Notes: a model not told the origin generated them from the letters alone. Counted from the first letter of the stretch, positions 36,355 to 45,359 are shown. The stretch is 64,000 nt of DNA from Pseudomonas gingeri (GCF_013386115.1 NZ_JACAOR010000001.1:834639-898638); one strand, 5' to 3'. Numbers and translations: made by a program.

Positions 36355-37389
36355 ATGTTTACAGTTTTCAGTGATTCACACCGCTTGCATCACGGCACCG
36401 AATTGAAGGATGGCGTGCTCAAGCCGTCGTTCGAACAACCCAGCCGCGCCGACACTGTCCATGATCGAGTCAAGCAGGTAGGCCTTGGTCAGATCGTCGA
36501 GCCGCGTGCGTTCGACCGCGCGTGTTATGTCAACGCGCACAGCGAGCGCTACGTCAGCTTTCTGGAAAGCGCCTGGACAGAATGGTGTGCCACCGGCCGG
36601 ACTCATGACGCCCTGCCACTGGTTTGGCCAGTGCGGGATCTGGCCAACGAGCAGGTGCCGACATTCATCGACGGCAAGCTCGGTTTCTATGCCATGGACG
36701 CCGGCTCGCCCATTACCGCCACGACGTGGCAAGCGGTAAAAACCAGTGCCGATATCGCCCTCACAGGCCTGGCCCTGATCGATGAAGGCCACGACAGCGC
36801 CTTCGCCCTGTGCCGCCCGCCCGGTCATCACGCCGCGCGTGAATACATGGGCGGCTACTGCTACCTGAACAACGCCGCCATTGCCGCACAGCAGGCCATT
36901 ACCCGAGGCGCCCGGCGTGTCGCGGTACTGGACGTCGACTTTCATCATGGCAACGGCACGCAGAACATTTTCTACGGACGCAGCGACGTCATGTTTGTCT
37001 CGCTGCACGGTGAACCGTCAGTGTCCTATCCGTACTACTCGGGCTACAGCCACGAAGTCGGCACAGGCCACGGCGAAGGCTACAACCTGAACTATCCGCT
37101 GCCCAGGAACACCACCTGGGAAAGCTACCGCGACGCCTTGCTCCACGCCTGCAAGAAACTCCAGCAATTCGCCCCTGAAGTGCTGGTCATTTCACTGGGC
37201 GTCGACACGTTCAAGGACGATCCCATCAGCCACTTCCTGCTGGAAAGCGACGACTTCATCGGTATCGGCGAGCTGATAGCGGGTGTGGGCTGCCCCACCC
37301 TGTTCGTGATGGAAGGCGGCTACATGGTCGATGAGATCGGGATCAACGCGGTCAACGTGCTGCATGGCTACGAAAGCAAGCGCGCCTGA
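36355..37389 (+). CDS. Histone-deacetylase-family amidohydrolase (acetylpolyamine deacetylase-like)
   Basis: 344 residues from MFTVFSDSHRLHHG. Zn ligands and catalytic residues are clear: RPPGHHA (His pair), VLDVDFHHGNGTQ (Asp, His), SLGVDTFKDDP (Asp), and EGGYMVDEIG. The N-terminus (SDSHRLHHG.. PSRADTV..RV) resembles the Pseudomonas AphA/AphB acetylpolyamine amidohydrolases. These release acetate from acetylputrescine or acetylcadaverine. It is 50 bp upstream of an ornithine cyclodeaminase gene, so the operon probably handles acetylated diamines or related amino acids. Confidence 0.9.
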   Translation: MFTVFSDSHRLHHGTELKDGVLKPSFEQPSRADTVHDRVKQVGLGQIVEPRAFDRACYVNAHSERYVSFLESAWTEWCATGRTHDALPLVWPVRDLANEQVPTFIDGKLGFYAMDAGSPITATTWQAVKTSADIALTGLALIDEGHDSAFALCRPPGHHAAREYMGGYCYLNNAAIAAQQAITRGARRVAVLDVDFHHGNGTQNIFYGRSDVMFVSLHGEPSVSYPYYSGYSHEVGTGHGEGYNLNYPLPRNTTWESYRDALLHACKKLQQFAPEVLVISLGVDTFKDDPISHFLLESDDFIGIGELIAGVGCPTLFVMEGGYMVDEIGINAVNVLHGYESKRA

Positions 37390-37439
37390 GCCATCCCCTC
37401 AGTCGCAGCGTTTCACCCCCTGAACCGGAGAATAAGAAC

Positions 37440-38492
37440 ATGACTCTTTTTATCGATGTCGATCATGCCGCGCGCCTGTTCGCCAGCGTCGGAATCCGCC
37501 GGGCCATCCGCGAGATGGCCACCTATATCCACGCCGACTACTCACGCTGGGCGCAGTTTGATAAGTCGCCTCGCACCGCCAATCATTCGGCCAACGGCGT
37601 GATTGAGTTGATGCCGACCGACGATGGTCGGCAATACTCGTTCAAGTACGTGAACGGTCACCCGGACAACGGTCAAAGCGACCTGCTGACGGTCATGGCC
37701 TTCGGTGTCCTGGCCGATGTCCACAGTGGCTATCCCACCCTGCTCAGCGAACTGACCCTGACCACGGCCTTACGCACCGCGGCGACCTCCGCCCTGGTCG
37801 CGCAGTCCCTGGCGCGGCCGGGGTCCAGCACCATGGCAATCATCGGCAATGGTGCCCAGAGCGAATTCCAGGCCCTCGCCTTCCATGAAATGCTCTCCAT
37901 CAGGGAGATCCGCATTTTCGATATCGATCGTGACGCTTCACTCAAGCTCAAGCACAACCTGTCGGCATTCCCGGCCATCGAGGTGATCCTGGCCGACTCG
38001 GTACAGGAAGCGGTCAAGGGCGCGCACATCGTCACCACGGTCACGGCGGACAAGGCCTATGCGACGATTCTGACGCCCGAGATGATCGAGCCCGGCATGC
38101 ACATCAACGCCGTCGGTGGTGACTGCCCGGGGAAAACCGAACTGCATGCCGACATCCTGCGCAAGGCCCGGGTCATCGTCGAATTCGAACCTCAAACCCG
38201 GATTGAAGGCGATATTCAACAACTGGAGCCCGACTCTCCCGTCGTCGAGTTCTTCCGGATTGTTCAGGGCGAAGTCCCGGGCCGCGAAAACGACGCTCAG
38301 GTCACCGTTTTCGACTCGGTGGGGTTTGCCCTGGAAGACTTTTCGTCACTGCGCTACGTACACGACCTGGCGCGCGAGCATGCCATCGGTGAGCGCATCC
38401 ATCTGGTGCCGACGCCGGCCAACATCAAAAACCTCTACCAGTTGCTCGACCAGCACCCCGAGGTTCCTTCACGCCTGCGCAGCGTCAGTTGA
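37440..38492 (+). CDS. Ornithine cyclodeaminase-family protein
   Basis: 350 residues. It carries the NAD-binding site IIGNGAQSEFQALA, the family motif IVTTVTADKAYATIL, and the catalytic-region Asp in INAVGGDCPGKTELHADIL. Together these are close to the proteobacterial ornithine cyclodeaminase core, which converts ornithine to proline with loss of ammonia. Some family members instead act as ketimine reductases, so the exact reaction is inferred. It is second in the Lrp-linked operon, followed by an amino-acid permease. Confidence 0.9.
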   Translation: MTLFIDVDHAARLFASVGIRRAIREMATYIHADYSRWAQFDKSPRTANHSANGVIELMPTDDGRQYSFKYVNGHPDNGQSDLLTVMAFGVLADVHSGYPTLLSELTLTTALRTAATSALVAQSLARPGSSTMAIIGNGAQSEFQALAFHEMLSIREIRIFDIDRDASLKLKHNLSAFPAIEVILADSVQEAVKGAHIVTTVTADKAYATILTPEMIEPGMHINAVGGDCPGKTELHADILRKARVIVEFEPQTRIEGDIQQLEPDSPVVEFFRIVQGEVPGRENDAQVTVFDSVGFALEDFSSLRYVHDLAREHAIGERIHLVPTPANIKNLYQLLDQHPEVPSRLRSVS

Positions 38493-38643
38493 TCGCCACC
38501 GGTGAGAGCTTCCGAGCCCAGTGCCGAGGGGCGGCTCGCCGCGCAGCAACCATCACCGTCAGTAGCCGTTGCATCTCTGACAAGAACGCTGGACATCCAC
38601 TTTTCTGCCAAAACTCGAAAACATAAAATCAAGAGGGTTTGCA

Positions 38644-40059
38644 ATGAAATCGACTTCTTCCGGGCGGGTTGAACAGCCCGCGCTGCAGCGTACGCTCAGC
38701 AATCGTCACATTCAGTTGATGGCCATCGGAGGCGCCATCGGCACCGGCCTGTTCATGGGTTCCGGGAAGATCATCGCCCTCTCCGGCACGTCGATCATCC
38801 TCATCTACATGATCATCGGTCTGTTCGTCTACTTCGTCATGCGGGCCATGGGCGAACTGTTGCTCTCCAACTTGAACTTCAAAAGCTTCGCGGATTTTGC
38901 CGGTGCCTACCTCGGCCCAAGAGCGGCATTTTTCCTCGGTTGGTCGTACTGGCTGAGCTGGAGCGTCGCCGTGGTGGGCGATGCGGTGGTGGTCGGTGGA
39001 TTCTTCCAGTACTGGTTCCCCGATGTGCCCGCCTGGATCCCGGCCATCGCGATGCTCCTGACGCTGTTCGCCTTGAACGTGCTGACCGTCAGGCTTTTCG
39101 GTGAAGTGGAATTCTGGTTCGCGATCATCAAGATCATCGCGGTCATCACCCTGATCGGCGTCAGCATGGTGCTGATTGCCAGTTCCTTCGTCTCCCCCAG
39201 CGGCGTCACTGCATCCCTGAACCACCTGCTGGATAAACAGGCAGCCTTCCCCAACGGTCTGTTCGGTTTCTTTGCCGGTTTCCAGATGGCCATCTTCTCC
39301 TTTGCCGGCACCGAACTGATCGGCACCGCAGCCGCCGAGACCCGCGCCCCCGAGAAGACCCTGCCCAAAGCCATCAACTCGATTCCGCTGAGAATCATCC
39401 TGTTTTATGTACTGGCACTGGCCTGCATCATTGCCGTGACGTCCTGGCAACAGGTGTCGCCCAGCAAGAGCCCCTTCGTCGAACTGTTCCTGGTTGCCGG
39501 GTTTCCCGCGGCTGCCGGTATCGTCAACTTTGTGGTGCTGACATCTGCCGCCTCATCGGCCAACAGCGGCGTCTTTTCCTCCAGCCGCATGCTGTTCGGA
39601 CTGGCCAGCCACAACAATGCGCCGGGGGCTTTTCGGCGACTGTCGGGAAATAGCGTACCTCTGCTGAGCCTGGGGTTCACTACGTTGTTGATGCTGGTGG
39701 GCGTGCTGTTGCTGTTCATCGTTCCGGAAGTCATGACCGCGTTCACCATCGTCTCTACCGTGTCGGCGATCCTGGTGATCTTCACATGGTCGACCATCCT
39801 CGCGTCGTACATCGCCTATCGCAAACGCCGGCCCGACCTGCATGCGCAATCGACCTACAAGATGCCGGGTGGCGTGCCGATGGCCTGGTTCTCCCTGGCG
39901 TTCCTGGGTTTTGTCCTGTGCCTGCTGGCGTTGAGACCTGACACCCGTATTGCCTTGATGGTCATGCCGGGGTGGTTCATCTGGCTGGCAATTGCCTTCC
40001 AGATCACCCGCGCCAGGATGCCCGAACTCGCTGGCGGTTCGACCGGCCAATACAGCTGA
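38644..40059 (+). CDS. Amino-acid permease, CycA-like (APC superfamily)
   Basis: 471 residues with twelve hydrophobic segments. The N-terminal signature is LSNRHIQLMAIGGAIGTGLFMGSGKII. The segments FSFAGTELIGTAAAETRAPEKTLPKAI and SANSGVFSSSRMLFGLA are typical of the D-serine/D-alanine/glycine transporter group. It would be an inner-membrane proton symporter. It is the third gene of the 36.4-40.1 kb cluster, 151 bp after the cyclodeaminase gene. The exact substrate cannot be fixed from sequence. Confidence 0.92.
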   Translation: MKSTSSGRVEQPALQRTLSNRHIQLMAIGGAIGTGLFMGSGKIIALSGTSIILIYMIIGLFVYFVMRAMGELLLSNLNFKSFADFAGAYLGPRAAFFLGWSYWLSWSVAVVGDAVVVGGFFQYWFPDVPAWIPAIAMLLTLFALNVLTVRLFGEVEFWFAIIKIIAVITLIGVSMVLIASSFVSPSGVTASLNHLLDKQAAFPNGLFGFFAGFQMAIFSFAGTELIGTAAAETRAPEKTLPKAINSIPLRIILFYVLALACIIAVTSWQQVSPSKSPFVELFLVAGFPAAAGIVNFVVLTSAASSANSGVFSSSRMLFGLASHNNAPGAFRRLSGNSVPLLSLGFTTLLMLVGVLLLFIVPEVMTAFTIVSTVSAILVIFTWSTILASYIAYRKRRPDLHAQSTYKMPGGVPMAWFSLAFLGFVLCLLALRPDTRIALMVMPGWFIWLAIAFQITRARMPELAGGSTGQYS

Positions 40060-40086
40060 TCCAGAACAGCGCCTGTCAGTGGCCAG

Positions 40087-40106
40087 CGAGACTGAATGCA
40101 GTCTCG
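40087..40106 (+). terminator. Hairpin after the CycA-like gene
   Basis: CGAGACTG, AATG, CAGTCTCG forms a perfect 8-bp stem 27 bp after the permease stop. A T-run is lacking, so the assignment rests on position. Confidence 0.4.
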
Positions 40107-40190
40107 CGGTCCTGTGGATGCGGCAACGCCACGGATGGCGTGCATGACCCTGATGGCGCACCAGAAAAATATCGAGCTTTGTGCTGTGGG

Positions 40191-40454
40191 CTACTTACCC
40201 AGGTTTTGATTCATCAGATTATCCAGGACAGGGAATTCGCTGGCGGCCTGCCATTCATGCAAATGCTTGCAACCTTCAGCATTGACTTCTGCGAGGTTGC
40301 TGCGCCGGTCACATACCGTCGACCATTTTTGTCGCAGGGACGGGTACTTTATGAAGTCTTCCCGAGTAGGCGGTTGGTAGCCGGATAAACGCAGGACTGA
40401 CAACACCAAAAGTGCGGACGCCCCAACGCCAATAGAGCACTTTTTATAATTCAT
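40191..40454 (-). CDS. Small exported hypothetical protein, lipobox-like site without Cys
   Basis: 87 residues from MNYKKCSIGVGASALLVLSVL, a short positive N-terminus and a hydrophobic segment ending RLSGYQPP. A lipoprotein box would need Cys after SG; here it is Tyr (TAC for TGC). The mature part has two Cys (STVCDRRSNL.. EGCKHLHEW) in a pattern faintly like EexN-type lipoproteins. No function is assigned. Confidence 0.5.
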   Translation of the reverse strand: MNYKKCSIGVGASALLVLSVLRLSGYQPPTREDFIKYPSLRQKWSTVCDRRSNLAEVNAEGCKHLHEWQAASEFPVLDNLMNQNLGK

Positions 40455-40716
40455 ATATCGGCTTTCCGTGAAGTGGGAACTCCCGGCACCTTGAGTGGCA
40501 ATCACAACCACCACTCACTGCTCAGGACACAGAGCGACTATATGAGTTGAATGGATCGACAAGAAGATCCACTTCCGATGCATTTCATGGAGCCATTTAC
40601 CCTGGCTCGATGCCCGGAACAGAAACGCCCATCTGTTTTCGGCTGCCCGTCTTTTCCTCGGACGATTGCAGCTGTCACTCATCCAGGAATATCCCCGGGT
40701 CAAGCAGCGAGCGCTT

Positions 40717-40911
40717 TCAGTCCTGGAGGTTTTCAGCCAGGAAGGCCACCAGTTCCATGGGGCTGCGGCTGTTGATCACGTTGTAGATCAGGTCGCGCTT
40801 GCCCCGCGGTAGTTTCTTCACACAGCTCTTGGCGGAGGCCCGCACGGCTTCGTCCGTACCGTGGATACGGGCGGCCAGCAGCAGGATGAGGACAGCGTCG
40901 GTGAGGTTCAT
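40717..40911 (-). CDS. Small conserved-type hypothetical protein (64 aa)
   Basis: 64 residues, MNLTDAVLILLLAARIHGTD onward, with a Lys/Arg-rich middle (KSCVKKLPRGKRDLIYNVI) and an acidic helical end. It looks like one of the short Pseudomonas-specific hypothetical proteins. No catalytic motif is seen. Confidence 0.6.
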   Translation of the reverse strand: MNLTDAVLILLLAARIHGTDEAVRASAKSCVKKLPRGKRDLIYNVINSRSPMELVAFLAENLQD

Positions 40912-41171
40912 GAATCAGTGGCTCGGTCGATCTGGACGAGAGTGTATCGGCACCTCGATGGTTTTCTCCAGGCGCGGGCCGGGATTGTCACAGGGCCTCC
41001 CCGGGCCAGCAGATCGGCGCGAAACGTCTGATACCGAACTGATCCCGAACTGATACCCCTGTGGCCTGTCGCCATCAGCGACGCAGCCCCATATTGGCTC
41101 GCCCCGATAAGGCCAAGAACACACTCAATAACGCAATTATCTACCCACCCACTACTGGGCAGGAGCAAACC

Positions 41172-43061
41172 ATGAATGGCGAAATGGACATAACCCACGT
41201 CATCAAATCCGCGGACCACAACGGCGATCTCGGCTACGGTCGAAACCGCCTCAGCGCGGCCCGGGCACCGGATGAACGCGTTTTTGACCCGGCCTCCGGC
41301 ACAGGCATCCAGCGGCACGCGGATACACGGCGCGAAGATTACTCATCGTTCTTCAGATCGATCCTGGATTATCGCCACACCACAAAGGCCGAATTCAATA
41401 CCACGGCCAGCTATGGTGAGTTCTCCGCCGAATTTCACCTCAACTTCGAAAAGAAATACACCTCCCATCAGGACAACACGGCCGCCGTACGGACCCTGCG
41501 TCTGGTCTTCGGCGGCGCGAAGCTCGATGCGGTTTCGGCCGCGGTGCTCTCGCCCAAGTTCAACGCAGAAGTCGAACGCCTGCCCACGGCGTTCAGCCAC
41601 GAGGAGGCGCATAAGTTCTATCGGTTCTTCGACCTGTTCGGCACCGATGTGGTGACCTCGATCACCCTGGGCGGCAATCTGTACTTCCAGACCCTGGTGC
41701 AGAAATCCAAGGTGACGGAGCTCGAAAAGATCAAGATCGAACTGGAGGCCGAGTACGGCACCTTCTTCACGGCTGACGGTTCGATCGATGATACGGTCGA
41801 GCGCAAGCAGTACATGGAAAGCCGCGACGCCTCGGTCACCACCGAGGGCGGCGACAACAACATCTTCTCCGGCGTCATCTTCACAAAGCCGAAGAAATAT
41901 GACGACAAGACCAACCAGTGGATCACCTCCGTCGGGAAAAAGCCGGTCGTCGTGGGGCGCGAATTCAAGCCTGTCCACGCCTTCATTGCCGACGACAAAC
42001 GACGCATCGCCGCGCAGACGGCCCTCGATCATTACATGGGCCGCTATCTGAACGTCCATTCGACCTGGGTCCACAGCAGCCTCGTCGTTGGCAACACGGC
42101 ACGGCGAGAGCTGAAAAGCGATGCCGCCGGCGGGCCCGGTATCAAGGTGCGCGTGATTGACCGCAAGACGCTGGAAGGACGCGAAGAGCATTTCCCGGCC
42201 CCCGCTATCGGTAGTGCCGCCGCCGACATCAGCCAGTTCTGGAACGGGTTCAAGTCAGGTGTCGAAGCCATGGGACTCGAACGCGCCATCGTACTGCTGG
42301 CGACGGAGTTCTGGCCGCGGGAAAGCCGCTACAGCCCGCCGGATCACATCATCGCATTCCTGAAGAACAAATGCGGCGGCTCGGAGGCGACACTGCATCG
42401 CTGGCGCGATGATTCCCTGCGCTGCGTGCCGTGCCCCTATGCCGGCGTCAGCTACGGGCTGATCGGCTACGGCAGCGGCACCTCACAGGACAAGGGTGGG
42501 GATGTCTACGTGATCGGCTTCGGCGATCCGCAGCGCACGCTGCGGCCAGAGCTCGAGATTTTCGCTGACATCTACACCACTGAAGACGGCACGGCGAAGT
42601 TCACTTGCAATGACATCTTCAAGGGGGAAGCCATCCCCTTCCTGAAGTTCCGCAGCCATCACTGGAACACCTGGCAGATGGCCGCCGATCCCCGTGTCCC
42701 GGAGCGCGTGATACTCGAGGACGATAGCGCGGGCGATGCCGCCAAGGCGCTGTGGTACGCGCAGCCGGCGGGGCCAAAATACGACATGCACCCCTCCTAT
42801 TTGATCAACGCCCAGACCTGCGGCGTCCTGCAATGGGACAGCGGCGGCTCGGCCCTGGAGAGGGAAGCTGTGCTGCGGCCCTACGCGCCCAATCTCGACA
42901 TCAACCTGTGGGACCTGCGCTACCCCTACATTTTGTGCCTGTCTTACAACCCCAACTGGGACCTGCGCGCCTTTGAAGATCGGCGCGTGAAAGTGGCGGA
43001 GTACCGTTCCAGGGACACGGAAATGCGCTGGTCGCCCATTAACGTCAGCCGTGTGATCTGA
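41172..43061 (+). CDS. MACPF-domain protein, putative pore-forming toxin
   Basis: 629 residues from MNGEMDITHVIKSADHNG, with a GGAG box (41162-41165) upstream. The MACPF signature is clear at about residues 160-180: HKFYRFFDLFGTDVVTSITLGGNLYF, fitting the family Y-x-x-F-F-x-x-(F/Y)-G-T-(H/D).. GG pattern. The C-terminal half (about 390-629) is a separate beta-rich region (WNTWQMAADP, NLWDLRYPYILC), probably for target binding. There is no signal peptide, so release would need lysis or another route. Bacterial MACPF proteins include insecticidal toxins; that role here is an inference. A tiny gene follows after 24 bp. Confidence 0.85.
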   Translation: MNGEMDITHVIKSADHNGDLGYGRNRLSAARAPDERVFDPASGTGIQRHADTRREDYSSFFRSILDYRHTTKAEFNTTASYGEFSAEFHLNFEKKYTSHQDNTAAVRTLRLVFGGAKLDAVSAAVLSPKFNAEVERLPTAFSHEEAHKFYRFFDLFGTDVVTSITLGGNLYFQTLVQKSKVTELEKIKIELEAEYGTFFTADGSIDDTVERKQYMESRDASVTTEGGDNNIFSGVIFTKPKKYDDKTNQWITSVGKKPVVVGREFKPVHAFIADDKRRIAAQTALDHYMGRYLNVHSTWVHSSLVVGNTARRELKSDAAGGPGIKVRVIDRKTLEGREEHFPAPAIGSAAADISQFWNGFKSGVEAMGLERAIVLLATEFWPRESRYSPPDHIIAFLKNKCGGSEATLHRWRDDSLRCVPCPYAGVSYGLIGYGSGTSQDKGGDVYVIGFGDPQRTLRPELEIFADIYTTEDGTAKFTCNDIFKGEAIPFLKFRSHHWNTWQMAADPRVPERVILEDDSAGDAAKALWYAQPAGPKYDMHPSYLINAQTCGVLQWDSGGSALEREAVLRPYAPNLDINLWDLRYPYILCLSYNPNWDLRAFEDRRVKVAEYRSRDTEMRWSPINVSRVI

Positions 43062-43085
43062 CCCCTATCCGAAAGGAGTATTGAA

Positions 43086-43286
43086 ATGCCCAAGGGATAC
43101 CAATCGTTTCTGCAGAAATCGACCCGCATGACCTTCTGCAGCAAAGAGAAACTCGCCAATCACGACCTCTCCGCAGCCTGGGTTGCCAGTGCGTTGAGCC
43201 ACTTCAAAATAGAGGCCTCGGACACCAAGGACTACAAATACCCTCTCGACCGCCAGCCGGCCCGGGCCAGGATCTGGCCGGAGTGA
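43086..43286 (+). CDS. Small protein co-transcribed with the MACPF gene
   Basis: 66 residues, MPKGYQSFLQKSTRMTFCSK onward. An AAAGGAG site lies 8 bases before the ATG, which makes translation very likely despite the size. It starts 24 bp after the MACPF stop. There is no signal peptide or membrane segment. It could be a folding or neutralising partner of the pore protein. No family is recognised. Confidence 0.65.
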   Translation: MPKGYQSFLQKSTRMTFCSKEKLANHDLSAAWVASALSHFKIEASDTKDYKYPLDRQPARARIWPE

Positions 43287-43353
43287 CTGCAAGCGTTCCA
43301 GGCGCCTGAAACAGCACCTCGTCGCCAGACGGGGACGTAAAGAACCTGGTGGT

Positions 43354-43380
43354 CCATGCCGGTCAACCTGACTGGCATGG
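43354..43380 (+). terminator. Hairpin downstream of the MACPF gene pair
   Basis: CCATGCC pairs with GGCATGG, and inside them GTCA pairs with TGAC around an ACC loop, giving an imperfect 12-bp stem. No U-tract follows. Probable transcript end of the MACPF operon. Confidence 0.4.
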
Positions 43381-43495
43381 GCCGACGCGATACCGCATTT
43401 CCCTCCTCACCCATGTGCAAGTTCAGCATCTGCAGGTTATCGAGGTGCTGAATCCTGCTGCGGGACGCAGAAAAAAATCAAAGATCGATTGACTG

Positions 43496-43511
43496 ATGTG
43501 CATATACACAT
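43496..43511 (+). promoter_or_regulatory. Operator-like palindrome upstream of marR-type gene
   Basis: ATGTGCATATACACAT ends 4 bases before the MarR start codon. Its TGTG-N6-CACA core recurs upstream of 44013. It is a candidate autoregulatory site. Confidence 0.6.
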
Positions 43512-43514
43512 ATT

Positions 43515-43949
43515 ATGTTCGTCATGAATAAAATTACCGGCCCAGATCTTTGCCATTGCCTTGCCGCACGGCGCAATGCGAGATACCTCACTCGTCTCTA
43601 CGACCGACACATGGCGGCGGCGCATCTATCGGTGTCGCAATTTTCGCTGCTTGCAATGCTGGCCGAACATCCGGACATCTCAATCTCGGAGCTCACCGAA
43701 ATCATGGTGATGGAGCGAACCACGCTGGTAAGGGCACTCAAGCCACTCCAGACCGCGGGCTTCATACACAGTCGCGCAGAGGGGCCACGCTCGGCATTAC
43801 GGTTATCGCTCTCTTCCGAGGGGCAAGCCAGGCTCAAGGAAGCGGAGCCCTACTGGCATTTGGCTCAGCAAGAGCTTGAGGCGCAGGTCGGAGCGGATCG
43901 GGCCATATCCATTCGAGCGTCGTTGTTGGCGGTCATACCTGACACCTGA
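43515..43949 (+). CDS. MarR-family transcriptional regulator
   Basis: 144 residues; ATG at 43515, or nine bases later at MNKITGPDL. The winged helix-turn-helix is SISELTEIMVMERTTLVRALKPLQTAGFIHSRAEGPRSALRLSLSSEG, with flanking dimerisation helices. MarR proteins are usually repressors released by phenolics or by oxidation; Cys residues occur in DLCHCLAAR. The TGTG-N6-CACA palindrome sits at its start codon and again before the next gene. That suggests it represses itself and the following SnoaL/SDR genes. Confidence 0.92.
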   Translation: MFVMNKITGPDLCHCLAARRNARYLTRLYDRHMAAAHLSVSQFSLLAMLAEHPDISISELTEIMVMERTTLVRALKPLQTAGFIHSRAEGPRSALRLSLSSEGQARLKEAEPYWHLAQQELEAQVGADRAISIRASLLAVIPDT

Positions 43950-43965
43950 GGTTTTTTTTCAATCA

Positions 43966-43985
43966 ATGTGTGTAATTGCACACAT
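43966..43985 (+). promoter_or_regulatory. Operator-like palindrome upstream of SnoaL-like/SDR genes
   Basis: ATGTGTG, TAATTG, CACACAT: perfect 7-bp arms 27 bp before the start at 44013. The core TGTG-N6-CACA is shared with the site at 43496. It is the likely MarR-type binding site for this operon. Confidence 0.65.
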
Positions 43986-44012
43986 GATCATCTGTTACTG
44001 AGGAGACTGAAG

Positions 44013-44561
44013 ATGAAGGTTTTTCCAAGAGTTGGGACGGGTGCGGGTGTTGACCCCGCCGATCGAATCAGCGCCATCGATTTTGTGAACCGGGTGAACT
44101 GGTGGTTCGAAACCTGGGACGTGGAATCCATGCTCGATGCGTTTCTGCCTGATGCAGTGGCTTATCATTTCCATGGCACGATCAGCGGGCATGAGGAAAT
44201 GAGGCATTTCTTCGCCCATGACTACCCCTACCTGATCCCTGGAGTGAGTCGTCATGCCACCAACCACATCGTCGATCAGGACGAGGACGGCGTGGTGGTG
44301 CGCTATCAGAACCTGCTGGTGCGCTATGCCTCCCCCGAGTCCGCTGCCGCGCTTCAGGCCGGCCATGTCATGAACAGTCCCGATGATCTGCCCGCCATCT
44401 GGCTCTACTCGCCCATGATGGACCGCCTGCGCCGTACTCACGACGGCTGGAAAATCACGGAACGCTACATCGGTGGTTCGACAACCAATACCCGCCTGGA
44501 TCCTCCAGTCAAATCCGCGAACGAGATCGCTCCCTACCTTCCACGGGTCGCGAGCATTTAG
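44013..44561 (+). CDS. SnoaL-like/NTF2-fold protein
   Basis: 182 residues from MKVFPRVGTGAGV, with a GGAG site. The single SnoaL/NTF2-like domain reads VNWWFETWDVESMLDAFLPDAVAYHFHG.. HEEMRHFFAHDY.. DGWKITERYIGG. This fold includes small isomerases and hydrolases. It is followed after 52 bp by an SDR gene on the same strand, so the two likely share a pathway under the MarR protein. No specific substrate is evident. Confidence 0.82.
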   Translation: MKVFPRVGTGAGVDPADRISAIDFVNRVNWWFETWDVESMLDAFLPDAVAYHFHGTISGHEEMRHFFAHDYPYLIPGVSRHATNHIVDQDEDGVVVRYQNLLVRYASPESAAALQAGHVMNSPDDLPAIWLYSPMMDRLRRTHDGWKITERYIGGSTTNTRLDPPVKSANEIAPYLPRVASI

Positions 44562-44613
44562 CCCTTCCGGTCGGGGCAAATGCCACGACCTTTCTGAAAC
44601 AAAGGAGCATTCA

Positions 44614-45327
44614 ATGAATATCGCAGGATCCGTTGTTTTTGTGACCGGCGCCAGCCGCGGACTCGGCCTGGCCTTTGCCAAGGTCGCGTTGGCTCAAGGT
44701 GCGTCCAAAGTCTATGCCGGCGTTCGCAACGTCGAAGGATTCAATGTCCCCGGTATTGTTCCGGTGCAGATCGATGTCACCGATGAAGCGTCGGTCCTTG
44801 CCGCTGCCGAGCGATGCCAGGACACGACCGTACTGATCAACAACGCCGGCATCGCCATCCTTCAGGACGGTGCGTTGGGGGCGAACATGATCGAACTATC
44901 CCGACACCTGATGGATACCAACACCTTCGGCATCGTTCGCACCGCGCAAGCCTTCGCCCCGATTCTGTCGAGCAATGGCGGCGGCGCAATGATCAATGTG
45001 TTGTCGGATGTCACCTGGGTGAGCCCGCCGATGCTGGCGGCCTATGCGGCGTCCAAATCGGCGGCGTGGAGCGTGACCAACGCATTGCGTCTGGAGCTGA
45101 GTGCGCAAAATACCCAGGTCGTCGCCGTGCATGTGGGCTTCGTGGACACGGATCTGACAAAAGGCTTCGACGTACCGAAAACCGATCCGCAAGTGGTCGC
45201 GCAGGTCGTGTTCGACGGCCTGAACAATGGTTCGCTCGAAGTCCTGGTGGACGAAGGCACCCGGTTCATCAAGTCCACCCTGTCGCAGGCCGATGCGGCC
45301 TATTTCCATCCACCACAGTCCGCCTGA
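44614..45327 (+). CDS. Short-chain dehydrogenase/reductase (SDR)
   Basis: 237 residues from MNIAGSVVFVTGASRGLGLAF, with an AAAGGAG site. The nucleotide motif is TGASRGLG, the core is NNAG, and the catalytic pair is in AAYAASKSAAW (Tyr-x3-Lys). This is a classical SDR using NAD(P)H. It ends the two-gene operon with the SnoaL-like protein. Confidence 0.92.
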   Translation: MNIAGSVVFVTGASRGLGLAFAKVALAQGASKVYAGVRNVEGFNVPGIVPVQIDVTDEASVLAAAERCQDTTVLINNAGIAILQDGALGANMIELSRHLMDTNTFGIVRTAQAFAPILSSNGGGAMINVLSDVTWVSPPMLAAYAASKSAAWSVTNALRLELSAQNTQVVAVHVGFVDTDLTKGFDVPKTDPQVVAQVVFDGLNNGSLEVLVDEGTRFIKSTLSQADAAYFHPPQSA

Positions 45328-45359
45328 GGCGCATGAGCGACGGTCCTGATGGGCCGCCG

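Noticed and set aside
43232..43429. 65-codon minus-strand frame downstream of the MACPF pair
   Set aside because: Overlaps the small MACPF companion gene and the hairpin; no protein-like features.
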